Positions 35,133 to 46,859 of a stretch of 64,000 nt of DNA are shown here, piece by piece. The notes beneath the pieces are model-generated. The model worked only from the letters and a program-made list of their open reading frames with translations. It was not told the DNA's origin and searched no databases. The first letter of the stretch is position 1. Each line of letters starts with the position of its first letter. This DNA comes from Monilinia fructicola (lineage: Eukaryota > Ascomycota > Leotiomycetes > Helotiales > Sclerotiniaceae): NCBI GenBank assembly GCA_008692225.1, contig VICG01000008.1:2444001-2508000 (forward strand), written 5' to 3'. The translations under genes were made by a program, and so were the position numbers.

Positions 35133-36090
35133 CTCAAGCGAATTTCCAAAGACGCATAGGTGAATATAAAACCTTTATACCTAACTATTCAATGAAACCT
35201 TGATGAGATTTTATGTAATTTATAGGAATCAAAGATTTAGTATCTTACTACTGGGTATAAAAGTTTTGTATTATAAGAATGAATTTTGAAAGAATGCTAG
35301 TGCTATCAAGTAAGTGAGTTTTAAAAATCTAATAATTTATTAATTTAAACTTCAACTATAATTGTGACGAATATCACGTGCCTTAAGGCACGTGATATCT
35401 CATCACGCTAAGCGATACTGTATATATAAGAGATCTTTAGGTTCTCCTAGAGATCTCTTCCCTCTTTTAGCTTTCTTATTCTAGTTAACTTGACCTCTAT
35501 TGATTCGCTTTAGTATGTGATCGTGACAATAATCAAGTTTTGAAAAATAAAGCTTTAATTATAAAGATAATATACCTTTTTAAGTTTTCATAAACATCTT
35601 TAAAAATTAATATTATCTATTATATCGATATAAAGAAAACAATTTTAAAATTTTAATAAAAAAATGTATTTATATAATTAAAATAAACGAGTTTACTCTA
35701 TTAAGATTTATAAATCTTTTTAAATTTTAAATTATATATATATATAAAATAATAGCGAGAATATTAAAAACTCTATAATATAATATATAAAATTTAGCCT
35801 GTATATTATTATTTGATATAGTTTTATAAGTTTAGCTATAATATTTATCAAGTTATTAAATATCGAGATAATTAAATCTCTTTTCTTATCGATTTTTTAA
35901 TATTTATAGATTTTATTACACTATTATTTATTTAGAATTTGATTTTTCACAACACAATTTTTTATAGTAGATATTAAGATACTAAATTTTTATAGTAATT
36001 AAAAATTAGATGAAATTTTATTAGGGTTTCGTTGAATGATTTTAAGTTTTATATTTGCGTAAATTATGCCTGTTTTAAAACCAGTTTGAG
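35133..36090. mobile_element. TA-flanked inverted-repeat DNA transposon remnant (mariner-like, non-coding)
   Basis: Left end TA|CTCAAGCG (TA at 35131-35132) and right end CAGTTTGAG|TA (TA at 36091-36092). The terminal 115 bp (35133-35247) align with the reverse complement of 35975-36090, sharing ACTCAA, GCATA, ATATAAAAC, TCAA-GAAACC and ATTTAGTATCTTA blocks. TA duplication plus long inverted repeats fits the Tc1/mariner superfamily. The interior is extremely AT-rich with no open frame, as expected of a copy degraded by repeat-induced point mutation (inference). A solo LTR (35363-35528) is nested inside; without it the element is about 790 bp. A relative lies at 46860-47584. Confidence 0.75.
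35363..35528. mobile_element. Solo LTR with 5-bp target duplication
   Basis: 166 bp beginning TGTGACGAAT and ending GATCGTGACA (TG..CA ends), flanked on both sides by ATAAT (35358-35362 and 35529-35533), an exact 5-bp target-site duplication as made by LTR retrotransposon integration. It contains a perfect 28-bp palindrome at 35371-35398 (arm ATATCACGTGCCTT), a TATATATAAG promoter-like box, and a second inverted pair AGAGATCT. It is much less AT-rich than the transposon around it, so it arrived after that element decayed or escaped mutation because it is short. Confidence 0.88.
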
Positions 36091-36636
36091 TATTGGATGT
36101 TGAGTAATTATTGTTGCTCCGATGTTCTGATTATGAGGTAGATAGATATGTGGATAGGTAGTAGGTAGGTAGGTAGGTATGGGGTAAGGTTAGATAGAAG
36201 AAATCAATAAACAAGTAAATCAACCTAAATCCCCAAACCCAAACCTCAAACCCCAAGAAACGAAAGAGATAAAAATATTGCGCAAGTAATCTTACAAGTA
36301 ACCCCCTCCGTCCTCACCCCCTCCGTCCCTCACCCTTTCACCCCCTCACCCAAAAAACACACACCTTGCACCTCGCACCTCACTCCCCTCCTCCAACCCC
36401 CCTCCACACCCCCCTCTCTCATCTCCACCCCCCAAAAATATCGCAAATGTCCAGTCCCGATTCTTCTCTCCAGTCCACGGGTGGGTAACAGCGCATCAAA
36501 AGCAAAGCCCGTTTAAGATGACACTTTCCATCTACATCAATTATACCACCAACCCTTCCCTAACATCGGTCGAGAATAACCTACCTGTCCAATCCCATCT
36601 ATCTGAGATCGCTATTTACTACCCAATCTAATCATT

Positions 36637-37071
36637 TGTTGCACGTCTCCACGCTTCAATTACGATTTTCCCCTTCCCCGGGGGTACCTACAGTACAATA
36701 GTCTCCAAAAGGATCAGGAGTCCGAGATCCAACTGAGATTTTTGATCTGCATCCTGCCCCATTCTTCCTTCTCCAGGTGCCGATATGTAGAGCTAAACCC
36801 CCCTCAAATGTTGCACATCTCACATTCCGATTTTTCCGGGTAAATGGTTGGTTGGTTGGTTAGTTGGTTAGTTAGTTGAGGGTTTCTGGAAGATAAATTC
36901 CAAGTACCTTTTCTGATCTCCATCATACTACATTACATGTAGCTACTACTAACCTCTCTGAACCGATATATCAAGACCACTCGAAAAACAACCGTCCAAT
37001 CCCATCCCATCCTCCCCACCACCAAACCCAAACCCCAAATGTTGCACGTCTCACGCTCCGATTTTTCCGGG
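36637..37071 (+). repeat. Three dispersed copies of a 32-bp motif
   Basis: TGTTGCAC followed by TCTCAC..TCCGATTTTTCCGGG occurs at 36809-36840 and 37040-37071 with few differences, and in a more diverged form at 36637-36683. Two copies are preceded by CCCC-CAAA and by GTCCAATCCCATC further upstream, so the repeated unit may be about 200 bp. Confidence 0.75.
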
Positions 37072-37350
37072 AAAAAATAGCTAGTTGCAATATGACGAGT
37101 ACAGACAGAGTGTTAAGCAGTCTCGGGTATGGTATAGCATTTCATCAAAGGACAAGTCTTGGCGCCCCCAGAGCTCCACTATGGAAAATCGCACCCCGAG
37201 ATTACCGGTCGAGGATTGGGATTGGGGATTGGGGATTGGGATTGGGAATTGGGGATGATGGGGCGACGAAGAATGGGATGGGTGGGACTTTATTACATGG
37301 ACGTGGATTGCAGGTTGGATGCTGGGAATCCCCCGAAAATATTCGGACGG

Positions 37351-37372
37351 TGTGTGTGTACTCCGTATGTGT

Positions 37373-37405
<33 letters not shown>
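37351..37405. repeat. (GT)n microsatellite
   Basis: Interrupted TG run with a TACTCCGTATG insert at 37359. Confidence 0.9.
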
Positions 37406-38198
37406 GAAAGAGGCACGCTACGAAGGGCTGTTCTTCATTATGTAGGTATAGGATGTTGTGTTACTGAGGTTATGGCGCGGTGGGATGCGCTTGGGGTTTT
37501 GAGGGTCGAGGGTAGCTGTAGTGTGGAGATTGTGGTAATGGGTCAAGATTAAGATGGAATTGGGATTGTCACGTGGATGTGTATTAGAGGTTGAAGACAG
37601 TTGATCTCGACGAGTAAGTTGGAGCCTTGAGGAATCACCGAACTCTTATTTTCATCGTTTTGAAGACTCCTTTTGGGAAGTGTACTTCATCGACAAGTGC
37701 CGGCGGATTGTATCACGTGAGTACGATTTTCATCTCCGCTGCCGGTAGTTCAAGCACATCTCAACCTAGACTTTCTCGATTGAAGGGTATGAATTACAAA
37801 TAGAAGAAGAAAAGATACATTGGATCGAATATTTGGGGTCCCAACCTCGTTGAACTCTTGACTGTACTAGAGTTAAGCCGAATGTTTTGCCATTACCTTG
37901 TGATTCATCTTGATAGGCTCTCGACCACACTTGAGGCATTCATTCAACATCAAAGCAACATCCGTCGGATGGAAAAAGATGAAAAAAAATCTTGCCAAGA
38001 GCGCGGGCATTGGCATTGACAATTTGGTTAGTTCTATGGATATGTCGTCATGGCTGAGAGGTGGGTGGTTGATCGACATATCGATTGCGACGACTTTACT
38101 ACTGTAAGCTAAGTGCTCGGATTCCCGTGCAAGGCATAATGGTGATTTGCCTATGTGATTCGAGTGAGGATAATCTCCAGACTTTGGGATAATCATGT

Positions 38199-38229
38199 AG
38201 TGAGTGAGTGAGTGAGTGCGTGAGTGAGC
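38199..38229. repeat. (GAGT)n microsatellite
   Basis: Seven imperfect 4-bp units. Confidence 0.9.
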
Positions 38230-38964
38230 TTGAAGGCACAGATTCATAGAGGATTATCCCGATGTGCTTTGATTCATCTCTGGTAGTAGTAGTAATAAGT
38301 ATATATCTCCCATTCATGGGATCTCAGCATCCCACACACTGTTCGGAGTGGGATCTCACACAGGATCCTACAGGGGTTTTATGAAAGGGGTTCGGATTTT
38401 AGACGTGGTCAAGCCTGGAGGCCCGGGGTTGTAAGACCATCCATGGATTTTTAATTCAGCGAACTGTTTAGGGCTTAGCTGAGGATACGGATTGTTATCA
38501 AGGGACCGAAACATTCTCCATTGACTTTATCATTTGAGTAAAATAAAGCAGTGGATAATCCATTGATGGCAATAAAAAACATTTGATAATGATGAAGCAT
38601 ACCAAAACATGTCATCCATCTCGTTACAATCTTGAAATTCCATGTCACGACAGATATATACTATATTTCTCTATACTCCGTATTCATCAAACTATTGATG
38701 TCGTCGTAATCAGTTCATGCATGTATGGCATGCTCCATATATGTATGTATGCAAGCCAGTAGATTGAGGATCTTTGTACTACTGTACTGTACGGTTCCAA
38801 TCTCCACCCAAGCCACTCTTTCTTTGCATAAGAATCCAGGCCGTTCCTTTGAAGAATCCAGGCCAGAGGTTTGGGTCAGGACTCAGGACTCAGGACTCAG
38901 CAGTGACCCGGTCACTGCTCCGTATGAGTACCGTGGTGTGTCCAGTACTGTGAGTCTGTGTACA

Positions 38965-38986
38965 CTGTACAGTGTACACTGTACAG
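38965..38986. repeat. 22-bp perfect palindrome
   Basis: Arm CTGTACAGTGT followed by its reverse complement. It extends leftward into further GTACAC steps. Could form a cruciform or bind a dimeric protein; no gene nearby. Confidence 0.85.
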
Positions 38987-39813
38987 AGGAGGCAATGAAT
39001 GAACGGGTCCGGGAGCTTTGAAAAAATCCCCAGGCGAGTCCCTAGGCGAGTGCCCAGGCCATGAGGTCTGGACTCTCAATTATGGAAATCTTTGAGACTT
39101 TTCAGTTGTAAACAAATGAAGTCTTATAATTCATTTTACATTGGGATAGAGATAGAAATGGAGCCAACGAAGGGAAGGACGGAATGAAGGGGGAGGAAAA
39201 GGGGAAGGGGGGAGAAGGGGTGATCATATAACCGTTTTGTATTGTAGTATTTTAGGTCACACTTTTCAGTATGAATTGCAAAGTCAAATACTACTTATTG
39301 ATTGATTGATTGATTGATCTCTCTTGGATTTCTTGAATTCAAAGTAACGTCCGCAAGGTAGAGAAAATGGAGAAAATAAGAAGATTGGTACAAGACATTT
39401 CGAGGTTCAAGGAAGCTTTCCCTTCTTACCGAAATGAAGAAGACCCTTTCACGCTTGAAACGATGGAGAGACGGATATGGATATGGGACTACAGTAGTCA
39501 GTACGGAGTCGGATTTATGAAATAAAATTAGAAACAGATGACGACGGGAATTGTTGTTACAGTATTGGATTATAATTATTATCATCAAAGATTGAAAAGG
39601 GAAAAATGAACCAGAGGAATAAATGAATGGTTTGGGACGTCCAATGATTTTGATTTGATTTTGATTTGATTGGACCAAAGGGTTTAGATGATCAGAAACG
39701 AGAATGCAGCTAGGAGAGCTTGAGAAAGGTGATTTGGTGATTTGATGGTGAGAAATAAGTTGAGAGGGATGGATGAATTTATGAGGTGATTTGATTATTT
39801 CTGAATACGAAGT

Positions 39814-39950
39814 TGATGAGGGATGAGGGATGAGGGATGAGGGATGAGGGATTGAGGGATGAGGGATGGATGGTGAGTGATATTTTGTATTCAACATTGA
39901 TGTTGATATTGATATTGATATTGATATCGATATCGATATTGTTGTTGTTG
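39814..39950. repeat. (GATGAGG)n and (TTGATA)n repeats
   Basis: Seven copies of a 7-bp unit (39814-39869), then unique DNA, then a TTGATA/TCGATA run (39899-39950). Confidence 0.9.
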
Positions 39951-40439
39951 TTGATGTTGCTATTGGTTGTTATGCTTCCATTTTGAGATCCCTTTCATCC
40001 ATCCCCCTCCCCCCCCGGCCGTCCACGTATACGAGAATGGATTCAGGAAGAGGAAGAACAAGAAGAACCTTGGAAGGGATGGATGTGCAATCCAATGGCA
40101 TAAAACCTACCTGGTACCTGCCTAGTCAACGTGCAGTAGTAGGTGGCTTGGTCCGAAGTGGCGGTAATAGTCAAAGATAGCAGCGGTACGTCCCTATGTA
40201 GCTGAGTGCCACGGAGTAGAAGTACAGAGTAGAACACAGGACTGTACTAGCCAGGCAGGGTAGATGGATGATTGGTTGGTTCAATGTCTTCCTCTTTCCC
40301 CTTGACGGCTAATCTGATCGTCAGAGCGGGTAATAAGACAGTACAGTAGATGTTCATTCATTGGAAATAAAATCATTACAGTATAGAAGATTATCTTATT
40401 CTCTCGTACTAGGTGTTTGTTGAATATGCGAAGTAATCA

Positions 40440-40576
40440 CTACTGTTATTATTATTGTTATTATTATTGTTTATCATTATTATTATTATTATTGTTATTA
40501 TCATTATAACTATTATCATCCTCATTGTTATTATTAGTATTATTATTATCATCATCATCATCATCATCATCATCAT
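40440..40576. repeat. (ATT)n / (ATC)n trinucleotide tract
   Basis: About 135 bp of interrupted ATT units ending in a clean (ATC)9 run. Confidence 0.9.
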
Positions 40577-41640
40577 ATTTTAAACCTTTGCTTACTTAAT
40601 GCATATTCCCTTTCATTTACTACTGAACTTCATTAGTAAAGCAAATGGATCAACCAAAACCTAATGCAGGTCCCAAGATGTGAATATAAATTGAAAATCA
40701 TCAATTGTACATGCATATACGAATCTTGATTGGTCAACCACAACCCAGTCCACTCTACTAGAATTACGATTACTATATTAAGCCATTTTTTCTGAATTTC
40801 TGAATTTTTAATCTTTGCATCTGTACTGTCCTGTACAGAGAACTCCGTACATCTTGACTTGCCAGACATATGTATTATGTAGTATCCATGCATGTCCTGT
40901 ATGTAATTGGTTCTTCTATTATTGGATCTCAAATGTCTTTTTTCCCCTCCCTTACCCCCAGAATTTCATAGAAGCAATCCAAAGAAAGAAACCTGTGACC
41001 ATTGACTTCTCCGTATACTCTCCTTGAGTCCTTGAGTCCTTGGGCACTTGGCATCTCTTATTCTTTCCCTTTTTACTTTCCTTTCATTTGATACTTGTGA
41101 AGATGCAGATGGGTGATGATGGCTCAAGCCAGAAAGGGGGAAGTGTAAAGGTTCAATCAACGAACCCCTTGAAAGAAAGAACCTTGCCTTGCCTGTATTG
41201 TACAGTACTGTCCCGTTATACTGTTACAGTGGCCACTGGTGCGTCTTGGTTTGGAGAACTCTCGAGAACTCAAATATGATTCCAGAATTGAAGGAAATAG
41301 TGGATCGGTGGTAAGAGGAAGAGTGGGGCCTCGTCCTATCCCGTTGAACAGCCGATCAACTCTGATCATCGATTAATCCCAATGGAGTAAGAGCCGCCTT
41401 GTTTCTCCTTCCCTAGTCATCACATCCTAGTTCATGCCATTTCACCCCAATCAATCCCACCGTGGACATACAAGTAATCAGTACTGTAGGACGGATTCCG
41501 TACTCCGTATAGCATTCATTCATACTTGTATCATCATACAATCGAGTAATAAATGAGTAAATAAATAAATCATAAATAATAAATAATAAATAATAAATGA
41601 ATAAAATATGTAAATAATACGTATTAAAGTTATTCCTCTT

Positions 41641-42110
41641 ATTCTCTCCCTCTCCTTCTCTCTTCTATTTAATTCTTGATTCCAGATCTTCTCTCCATCT
41701 TCTCTCTTTCCCCTTCATCCCTAAAACCTCTGGTCATTCGTTTTTGCCACATAGAAATCATCAGTTAGATTGAACTTCCCTCAATTAATATTAATTGGAC
41801 AAGTCTCTCTCTCTCTCCATTTCTCTACATCACTCTCGCTTTCTCTCCTTCTAGATTAATAGATCAGATCGTCCCTTCTTTCAATATCCTCATATCGACC
41901 CTTCGACTCATTTAAGATCCAAAGGACTCATCACCGGTTCTGTTTCTATTCCTCTCGTTCATTCATTCACTCATCATACTCACTCACATAAACACATCAA
42001 TCACATTCGACTTTATTCTCTCTTAATATTCGAACTCATCAACCAAACTACAACATTATCCCTTTGCTAGTTCACATACCAACAACAACAACAATACAAT
42101 AATATTCATC
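41641..42110 (+). promoter_or_regulatory. CT-rich leader and promoter of the GH17 gene
   Basis: 470 bp of strongly pyrimidine-rich plus-strand DNA (CTCTCTCCC, TTCTCTCC, CTCTCTCTC) shifting to ACAACAACAACAATAC just before the ATG. This is the typical layout of a highly expressed fungal gene with a long leader. The start context is ATTCATCATG. Confidence 0.55.
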
Positions 42111-43535
42111 ATGCTTTCAAAGACTCTTTTCGCCCTTGTGGCTTCGCTCTCAACTGCTTCTGCTGTTCACCAAGGTTTCAACTATGGTGCCACAAATGCA
42201 GATGGTAGTTACAGATCTCAAGCCGATTTCCAAGATGCCTTCGAGGCTGCCAAATCTCTCGTTGGTACTTCTGGTTTCACCAGTGCCAGATTATACACCA
42301 TGCTCGTAAGTTGTTGGAGAGGCTTCTCTCATATGCATCTTGATGCTAACATGTTTAAAAGCAAGCCGATACTACCGGTCCTACTTCAGCTATTCCAGCC
42401 GCCATTGCTTCAGATACAACTCTTCTCCTTGGTTTGTGGGCATCTGGTGGAGCTGCTGGAGTGACTGCTGAGATCAACGCCCTCAAGCAAGCCATTTCCC
42501 AATACGGTGATGCCTTCACAAGCCGTGTCGTTGGGTATCTCTATAGGATCCGAAGATTTGTATAGAAATTCACCAACCGGTATTGCTGCCAAGGCTGGAT
42601 ACGGTGCCAACCCTGACGAACTTGTCAACTACATCAAGCAAGTTAAAGAAGCAATTGCCGGTACATCTTTGAGCGGTGCTTCCCTTGGACATGTTGATAC
42701 TTGGACTGCTTGGGTTAATGGATCCAACAGCGCTGTTGCCGAGGCTCTTGACTGGGTTGGAATGGATGCGTAGGTTTACCATTCATTCATATTGTTTGTT
42801 CCTGACTAACATATTATTTTCAGTTACCCATACTTCCAAGATCAGGAACCAAAGGGAAATGCAGCCAGTGAAGGAAAGTCTCTCTTCAACGTCGCATTGG
42901 CCGCTACACAATCTGCTACCGGAAAGGACGTCTGGGTTACTGAGACCGGATGGCCCGTTACTGGTGCCACCACTGGCCAAGCCGTTGCAGACACCGCCAG
43001 CGCCAAGACATACTGGGATGATGTTGGATGCCCCAACTTTGGAAAGATCAACATGTACTGGTACACTCTTCAAGATCAAAATGCTGCTGGTTCCGTCTCT
43101 CCATCTTTCGGTATTGTTGGCAGCTCTTTGAGCTCCAAGCCATTATTCGATCTCAGCTGCTCCAACACCACCTCAAGCAGCACCTCAACTACCTCTGCCT
43201 CTGCCACCAGTGGTCTTGCATCATCTCTCGCATCTGCCGCTAGTGCAGGAGCTGTCGTTTCATCTGGTGCTGGTCTCTCTCCTGACAAGGGATCTGGTGC
43301 CGCTGGTGCTGCTTACCCAACTGGTACTGGTTCAGCTGGTTCGGCCAGTGGATCTAACGGTACTTACAGTGCTTCCACTTTGAGATCTGCATCTGGCCCA
43401 AGTGCCACTGGAACTGCTGGAGGTAACGGAACCACATCTTCTACCCTACCTCAGTCTACCGGTGGAGCAGCATCCCTTACCGATCTGTTGCTCTTGCCCT
43501 TGGAGCTGTCCTTGCCGTTTGCGGCTGCTTTGTAA
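42111..43535 (+). CDS. eglC: GPI-anchored GH17 endo-1,3-beta-glucanase (EglC type), frame broken
   Basis: Exons 42111-42305, 42362-42769 and 42824-43535; introns of 56 and 54 bp (GTAAGT..AAAG, GTAGGT..TCAG). About 437 aa. The family acts on 1,3-beta-glucan at the cell surface in wall remodelling. Seen: signal peptide (1-18), [22 protein letters not shown], the acid/base motif GISIGSEDL (Glu about 129), HVDTWTAW, the nucleophile motif WVTETGWPV (Glu about 241), a Ser/Thr/Gly-rich linker and a hydrophobic tail. One frameshift is clear: an extra G in GGG 42533-42535 separates TSRVVG from ISIGSEDL. A second is likely near 43482: one more G would give a standard GPI-anchor tail ([14 protein letters not shown]) ending at 43540 instead of the poorer tail ending at 43535. 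Confidence 0.88.
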
Positions 43536-45546
43536 ATTAAATAAGATGTGTTTATAGAAAGAATGAATGGTTTGCATTAAATGGGTAGCATTAAAATAGG
43601 AGAATTATGGACATTGGCTTTTGCTTTTCATTGAGGCATTTTTGGTAGTGGATTAAGATTACAATGATCCAGTTGATGGAGTTATTAGATTACACAAACA
43701 TGATTTTGAGTAGATTCATTGTTCCATGAAACAATGGGATACTCGTTTGAAGGAATAAAAAAAGTATTGAACTTGTATGTTTTTGGATTGTGAGAGATGA
43801 TTTCAATGTGAAAAAAGATAAGAATAATGTGGCTTGAAGTGTTAATGATGATATATGTATATATATTGGGAATATGATTGAATTTCATATAAATAACTCA
43901 TTATGAAGAGTAAGTAGAGAGGTAGAGAGGTAGATGGATATAGGATGGCTTTAAGGGATTAAATATCCGTAAGATATGTATAACCTTGGAAATCTCCACA
44001 TTCCTTCCCCATTTCCCCATTCCTCTCTTCCCCTTGATGTTTTTGAAATGTATTGAAGAGAGAAGAAGTTCAGAAGTTCAGAAGTTCCCATCCCATCCAA
44101 TCCAATCTAATCTACTCCTACCCTTCTTCAGCAGGCGGAATTTACTTATGGGTGGATGGATTGATAGGTGCGAACCTGACCTGACTTTGGTATGAGCTTG
44201 GTGTGGGCTTTGATATTGATTTGGTGTTGATACTTTGAATGGGGGGTCTCCTCCTGCATCTCCAACCGGGTTCTATCATAAGAATCCACGGAACATCTGT
44301 GGTTTTGTTTGTGGCTCTGTTTTTGGTGTGTGGTGGTTTGGGAGGTGGTGATGGTGATGGGTGGATGGGTGGTATGACTGTTTGGTATGAGCATGGAAGG
44401 TTTTAGGTTGACGAAGAACGTAGATCTACCTACATTCCATCTCTCTTCCAGAAGCAGAATCAGCGTCTCCGTCAAGTATCCGGAATTAGCACTATTTGGC
44501 CCTCCCGCTCGCCTGGCATGCATCATATCGAACTTGGGCAAGAAAATGATGTTTCTTGATCCCGTTGGGTGGTCATGAGCCGCGGCCATACAGCCGTGAT
44601 GAGCTGTGGAAATGGTGGAGGCCTCGAGCTGGTGTGCGAACTGTTGAACAGGCAATCAGTCAATATCCTGATGATACAGGCCAAATCGTTGGGGCGTGAT
44701 GATAAATGTCCCCCATGTTTCGAATTACGGTCAGCGGCGGGATGGAGAGGATAGCGGCGGGGTTTGAGGGGTAGATATTCTGGTCATTATCACTCCAATC
44801 TCGTTCGTCTCTCTCGACCCCGCCATGATCAGGACGAGAGAGGCGCGCGCTGCGGTTTGGAATTCTGGTTGAGGTACTTGTATGCGTAGGTGATTTGTTG
44901 GATCTTCGTGTCTGTCATGGTCGTCTCGACTAACCTTAGAATACCACATATATGGCAACATACCATGATTACACAGAATCCTCCTAATTCTTAATACATT
45001 GTATGTCATATATATATATAGTGGTAAAAGCTTTCACACGTCCCCGGGCCACATCAAAACACCTGGGCATCTCCGGAATACTTTACTAGTTTCAAAAGAG
45101 CTTCAAATACTATGCTAGCTTTCAAAATACTAGTATACTATTCTCAATTCTACTTCAACTTCATTTCAACGTCACATTATCAATTCTATTTCAATACTAC
45201 TACTGTTATTATTATTGTTCTATCTAAAGTAATTAAGTCACTTTAACTCATTTTAATTTCCAAGGTTGTCAAAGCAAGTTATTTCATCACCTCGTTAAAG
45301 AATTGCTTTTTCTACCTTGCTTTCACCCCCCTATTTCGAAAGCGTTCCCCTTTTCTATGATAGCGTATTAACCACCACTTTAGATTTTGAATAGCTTTAT
45401 ACTAACAACATCAACATCAACGATGATACCAATGAATCCATGATATGCAAGTTTAATAGGCCAAGTTTGATAAGTCTGGCTCAAAATTTTGTGATATGCT
45501 TGAATAAGCCTCTAGGGCTTGCTTGATAAACCAAAATCAACAGACT

Positions 45547-45549
<3 letters not shown>

Positions 45550-45586
<37 letters not shown>

Positions 45587-45597
45587 CGAAAAAAAAA
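45550..45597. repeat. T37-CG-A9 homopolymer fold-back
   Basis: Thirty-seven T, then CG, then nine A. Read on the minus strand it is an A-tail of 37 preceded by a T9 run, as at the 3' end of a retroposed RNA polymerase III transcript, or simply a slipped homopolymer. Confidence 0.85.
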
Positions 45598-45742
45598 GAG
45601 GACTCCTAGCGCTAAATCATCTTTGCATAGTTAATGCAGCCAGTGAATTCAAAGTCTGACGGATTGCCATATTCTTGGTCCTCTAGGGTAGTGCAGCATA
45701 ACCTATATACATATGTAACTTAACCCGGAGTCCGGGTCCGGA

Positions 45743-45773
45743 CTAGCTCTAGCTCTAGCTCTAGCTCTAGCTA
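45743..45773. repeat. (CTAGCT)n microsatellite
   Basis: Five tandem 6-bp units directly after a GGAGTCCGGGTCCGGAC palindromic segment. Confidence 0.9.
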
Positions 45774-46859
45774 GGGGAATCAATCACCTCGGAAAGACCT
45801 GGGGCATCGATCGGCCATGTTGGGTCAGCGGATGGGTGCGCATGCATTGAGGTCGGTTTTGGGGTGCATGGGAAGCTGATGGACTTCCGGGCTACGATTG
45901 CTTCGGGATTTCATTTTGCGCGGCGGCACTCTTGGCTGGGTGTGGCTTTTTGCTCTTCTCGTGGAGATGGTGCGTCGTCGATGTATCAAGTTTCGTCTGG
46001 GGTGAGTGGGTTGGTTCTCCGAGCTCGAGAGCGAGATGAGGGCTTTGACCATCTGCTCGTGTGTTTTGTTGTGTGGTGTTTGTGCTGTGCTGTGTTGTGT
46101 TGTCATCTCATCATCTTCCGACCCGGTCGAGACGTATGTCAGAGATACGAAAGGCGAGACGCGAGCGGGATGGACGGGGCGGGAATCACTTCGTCCGGAG
46201 TGACCGTCTTGCAACGACCATGAAATGCACCTCTCGATCTTCATCCATGTCACGCACTCGCTGGATGCAACGTCGATGCCGTCCATTTACCGATTGCGAG
46301 CTAGTAGAAAAGGGGGCGGCGCACTTTGCCGTGATTTCGAGGGTGAGTATATATTTTCTGATTCTAGGCGTGGGAATGTTTGGGTTGTAAGAGGAGTTTA
46401 AGGGATCTGGAACAATATGGAATAGGAGAGCATACCACTTTGATTTACACGACCTCTTTGGGCGTCACCCATCGGTTGTGATTGAACTGTCAGGGGGGAA
46501 GATGATGGGTTCTAGGCCCCTTCATTGGGGAGTTTAGCAAGCTAGCATGCTTGTGATATGGTGGTGATTCATGTTGGTTGTATTGATACCGCTGTATTCA
46601 TACCGCTGTATTGCTCTTGCGGCTTTCAAGGAGGGATATGATATGGTGAGGGGGTTTCGATAGGGTTTAAAGTGTGGACGAGTATACGTGGATTTAAGAA
46701 TAAGAGGGCTCGTTTGTTTAGTGCTGTATTGTATAGTATTCTATATATAATGATGGAATTTATATTGAGTTTAAGTATCTATTTCTTATTTTATCTTGCT
46801 ATTTATGTTTAAGCGATAGAGTGACCTTAGATTTAAAAGGGGGGAGCCCTTCGTTTTTA

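Larger units (their letters stand above)
36091..41640. other. Gene-free, repeat-rich stretch
   Basis: About 5.5 kb with no supported gene. It holds a C/CT-rich block (36290-36430), a three-copy 32-bp repeat family (36637-37071), TG, GAGT, TTGA, GATGAGG, TTGATA and ATT/ATC simple repeats, a 22-bp palindrome at 38965-38986 (arm CTGTACAGTGT), AATA repeats near 41558, and seven or more copies of the TACTCCGTA motif. Open frames such as 39295-39897 (200 codons) are by-products of simple repeats. Confidence 0.6.
43536..46859. other. Gene-free stretch
   Basis: About 3.3 kb with no supported gene. It contains AT-rich DNA after the GH17 gene, a GC-richer part with open frames at 44146-44655 and 45825-46286 that match nothing I know, a T37 run with a fold-back A9, and a CTAGCT repeat. 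From 46720 the composition becomes AT-rich as the second transposon copy begins. Confidence 0.5.

Noticed and set aside
39295..39897. 200-codon minus-strand frame
   Set aside because: Begins and ends in simple repeats (IPHPSIPHPSS, INQSINQ) and has no recognisable domain.
44146..44655. 169-codon minus-strand frame
   Set aside because: Partly Thr/His/Gln repeats; no family resemblance, splice signals or leader.
45825..46286. 153-codon minus-strand frame and overlapping plus frames
   Set aside because: Overlapping frames of similar length on both strands in a GC-richer patch; no motif favours any.
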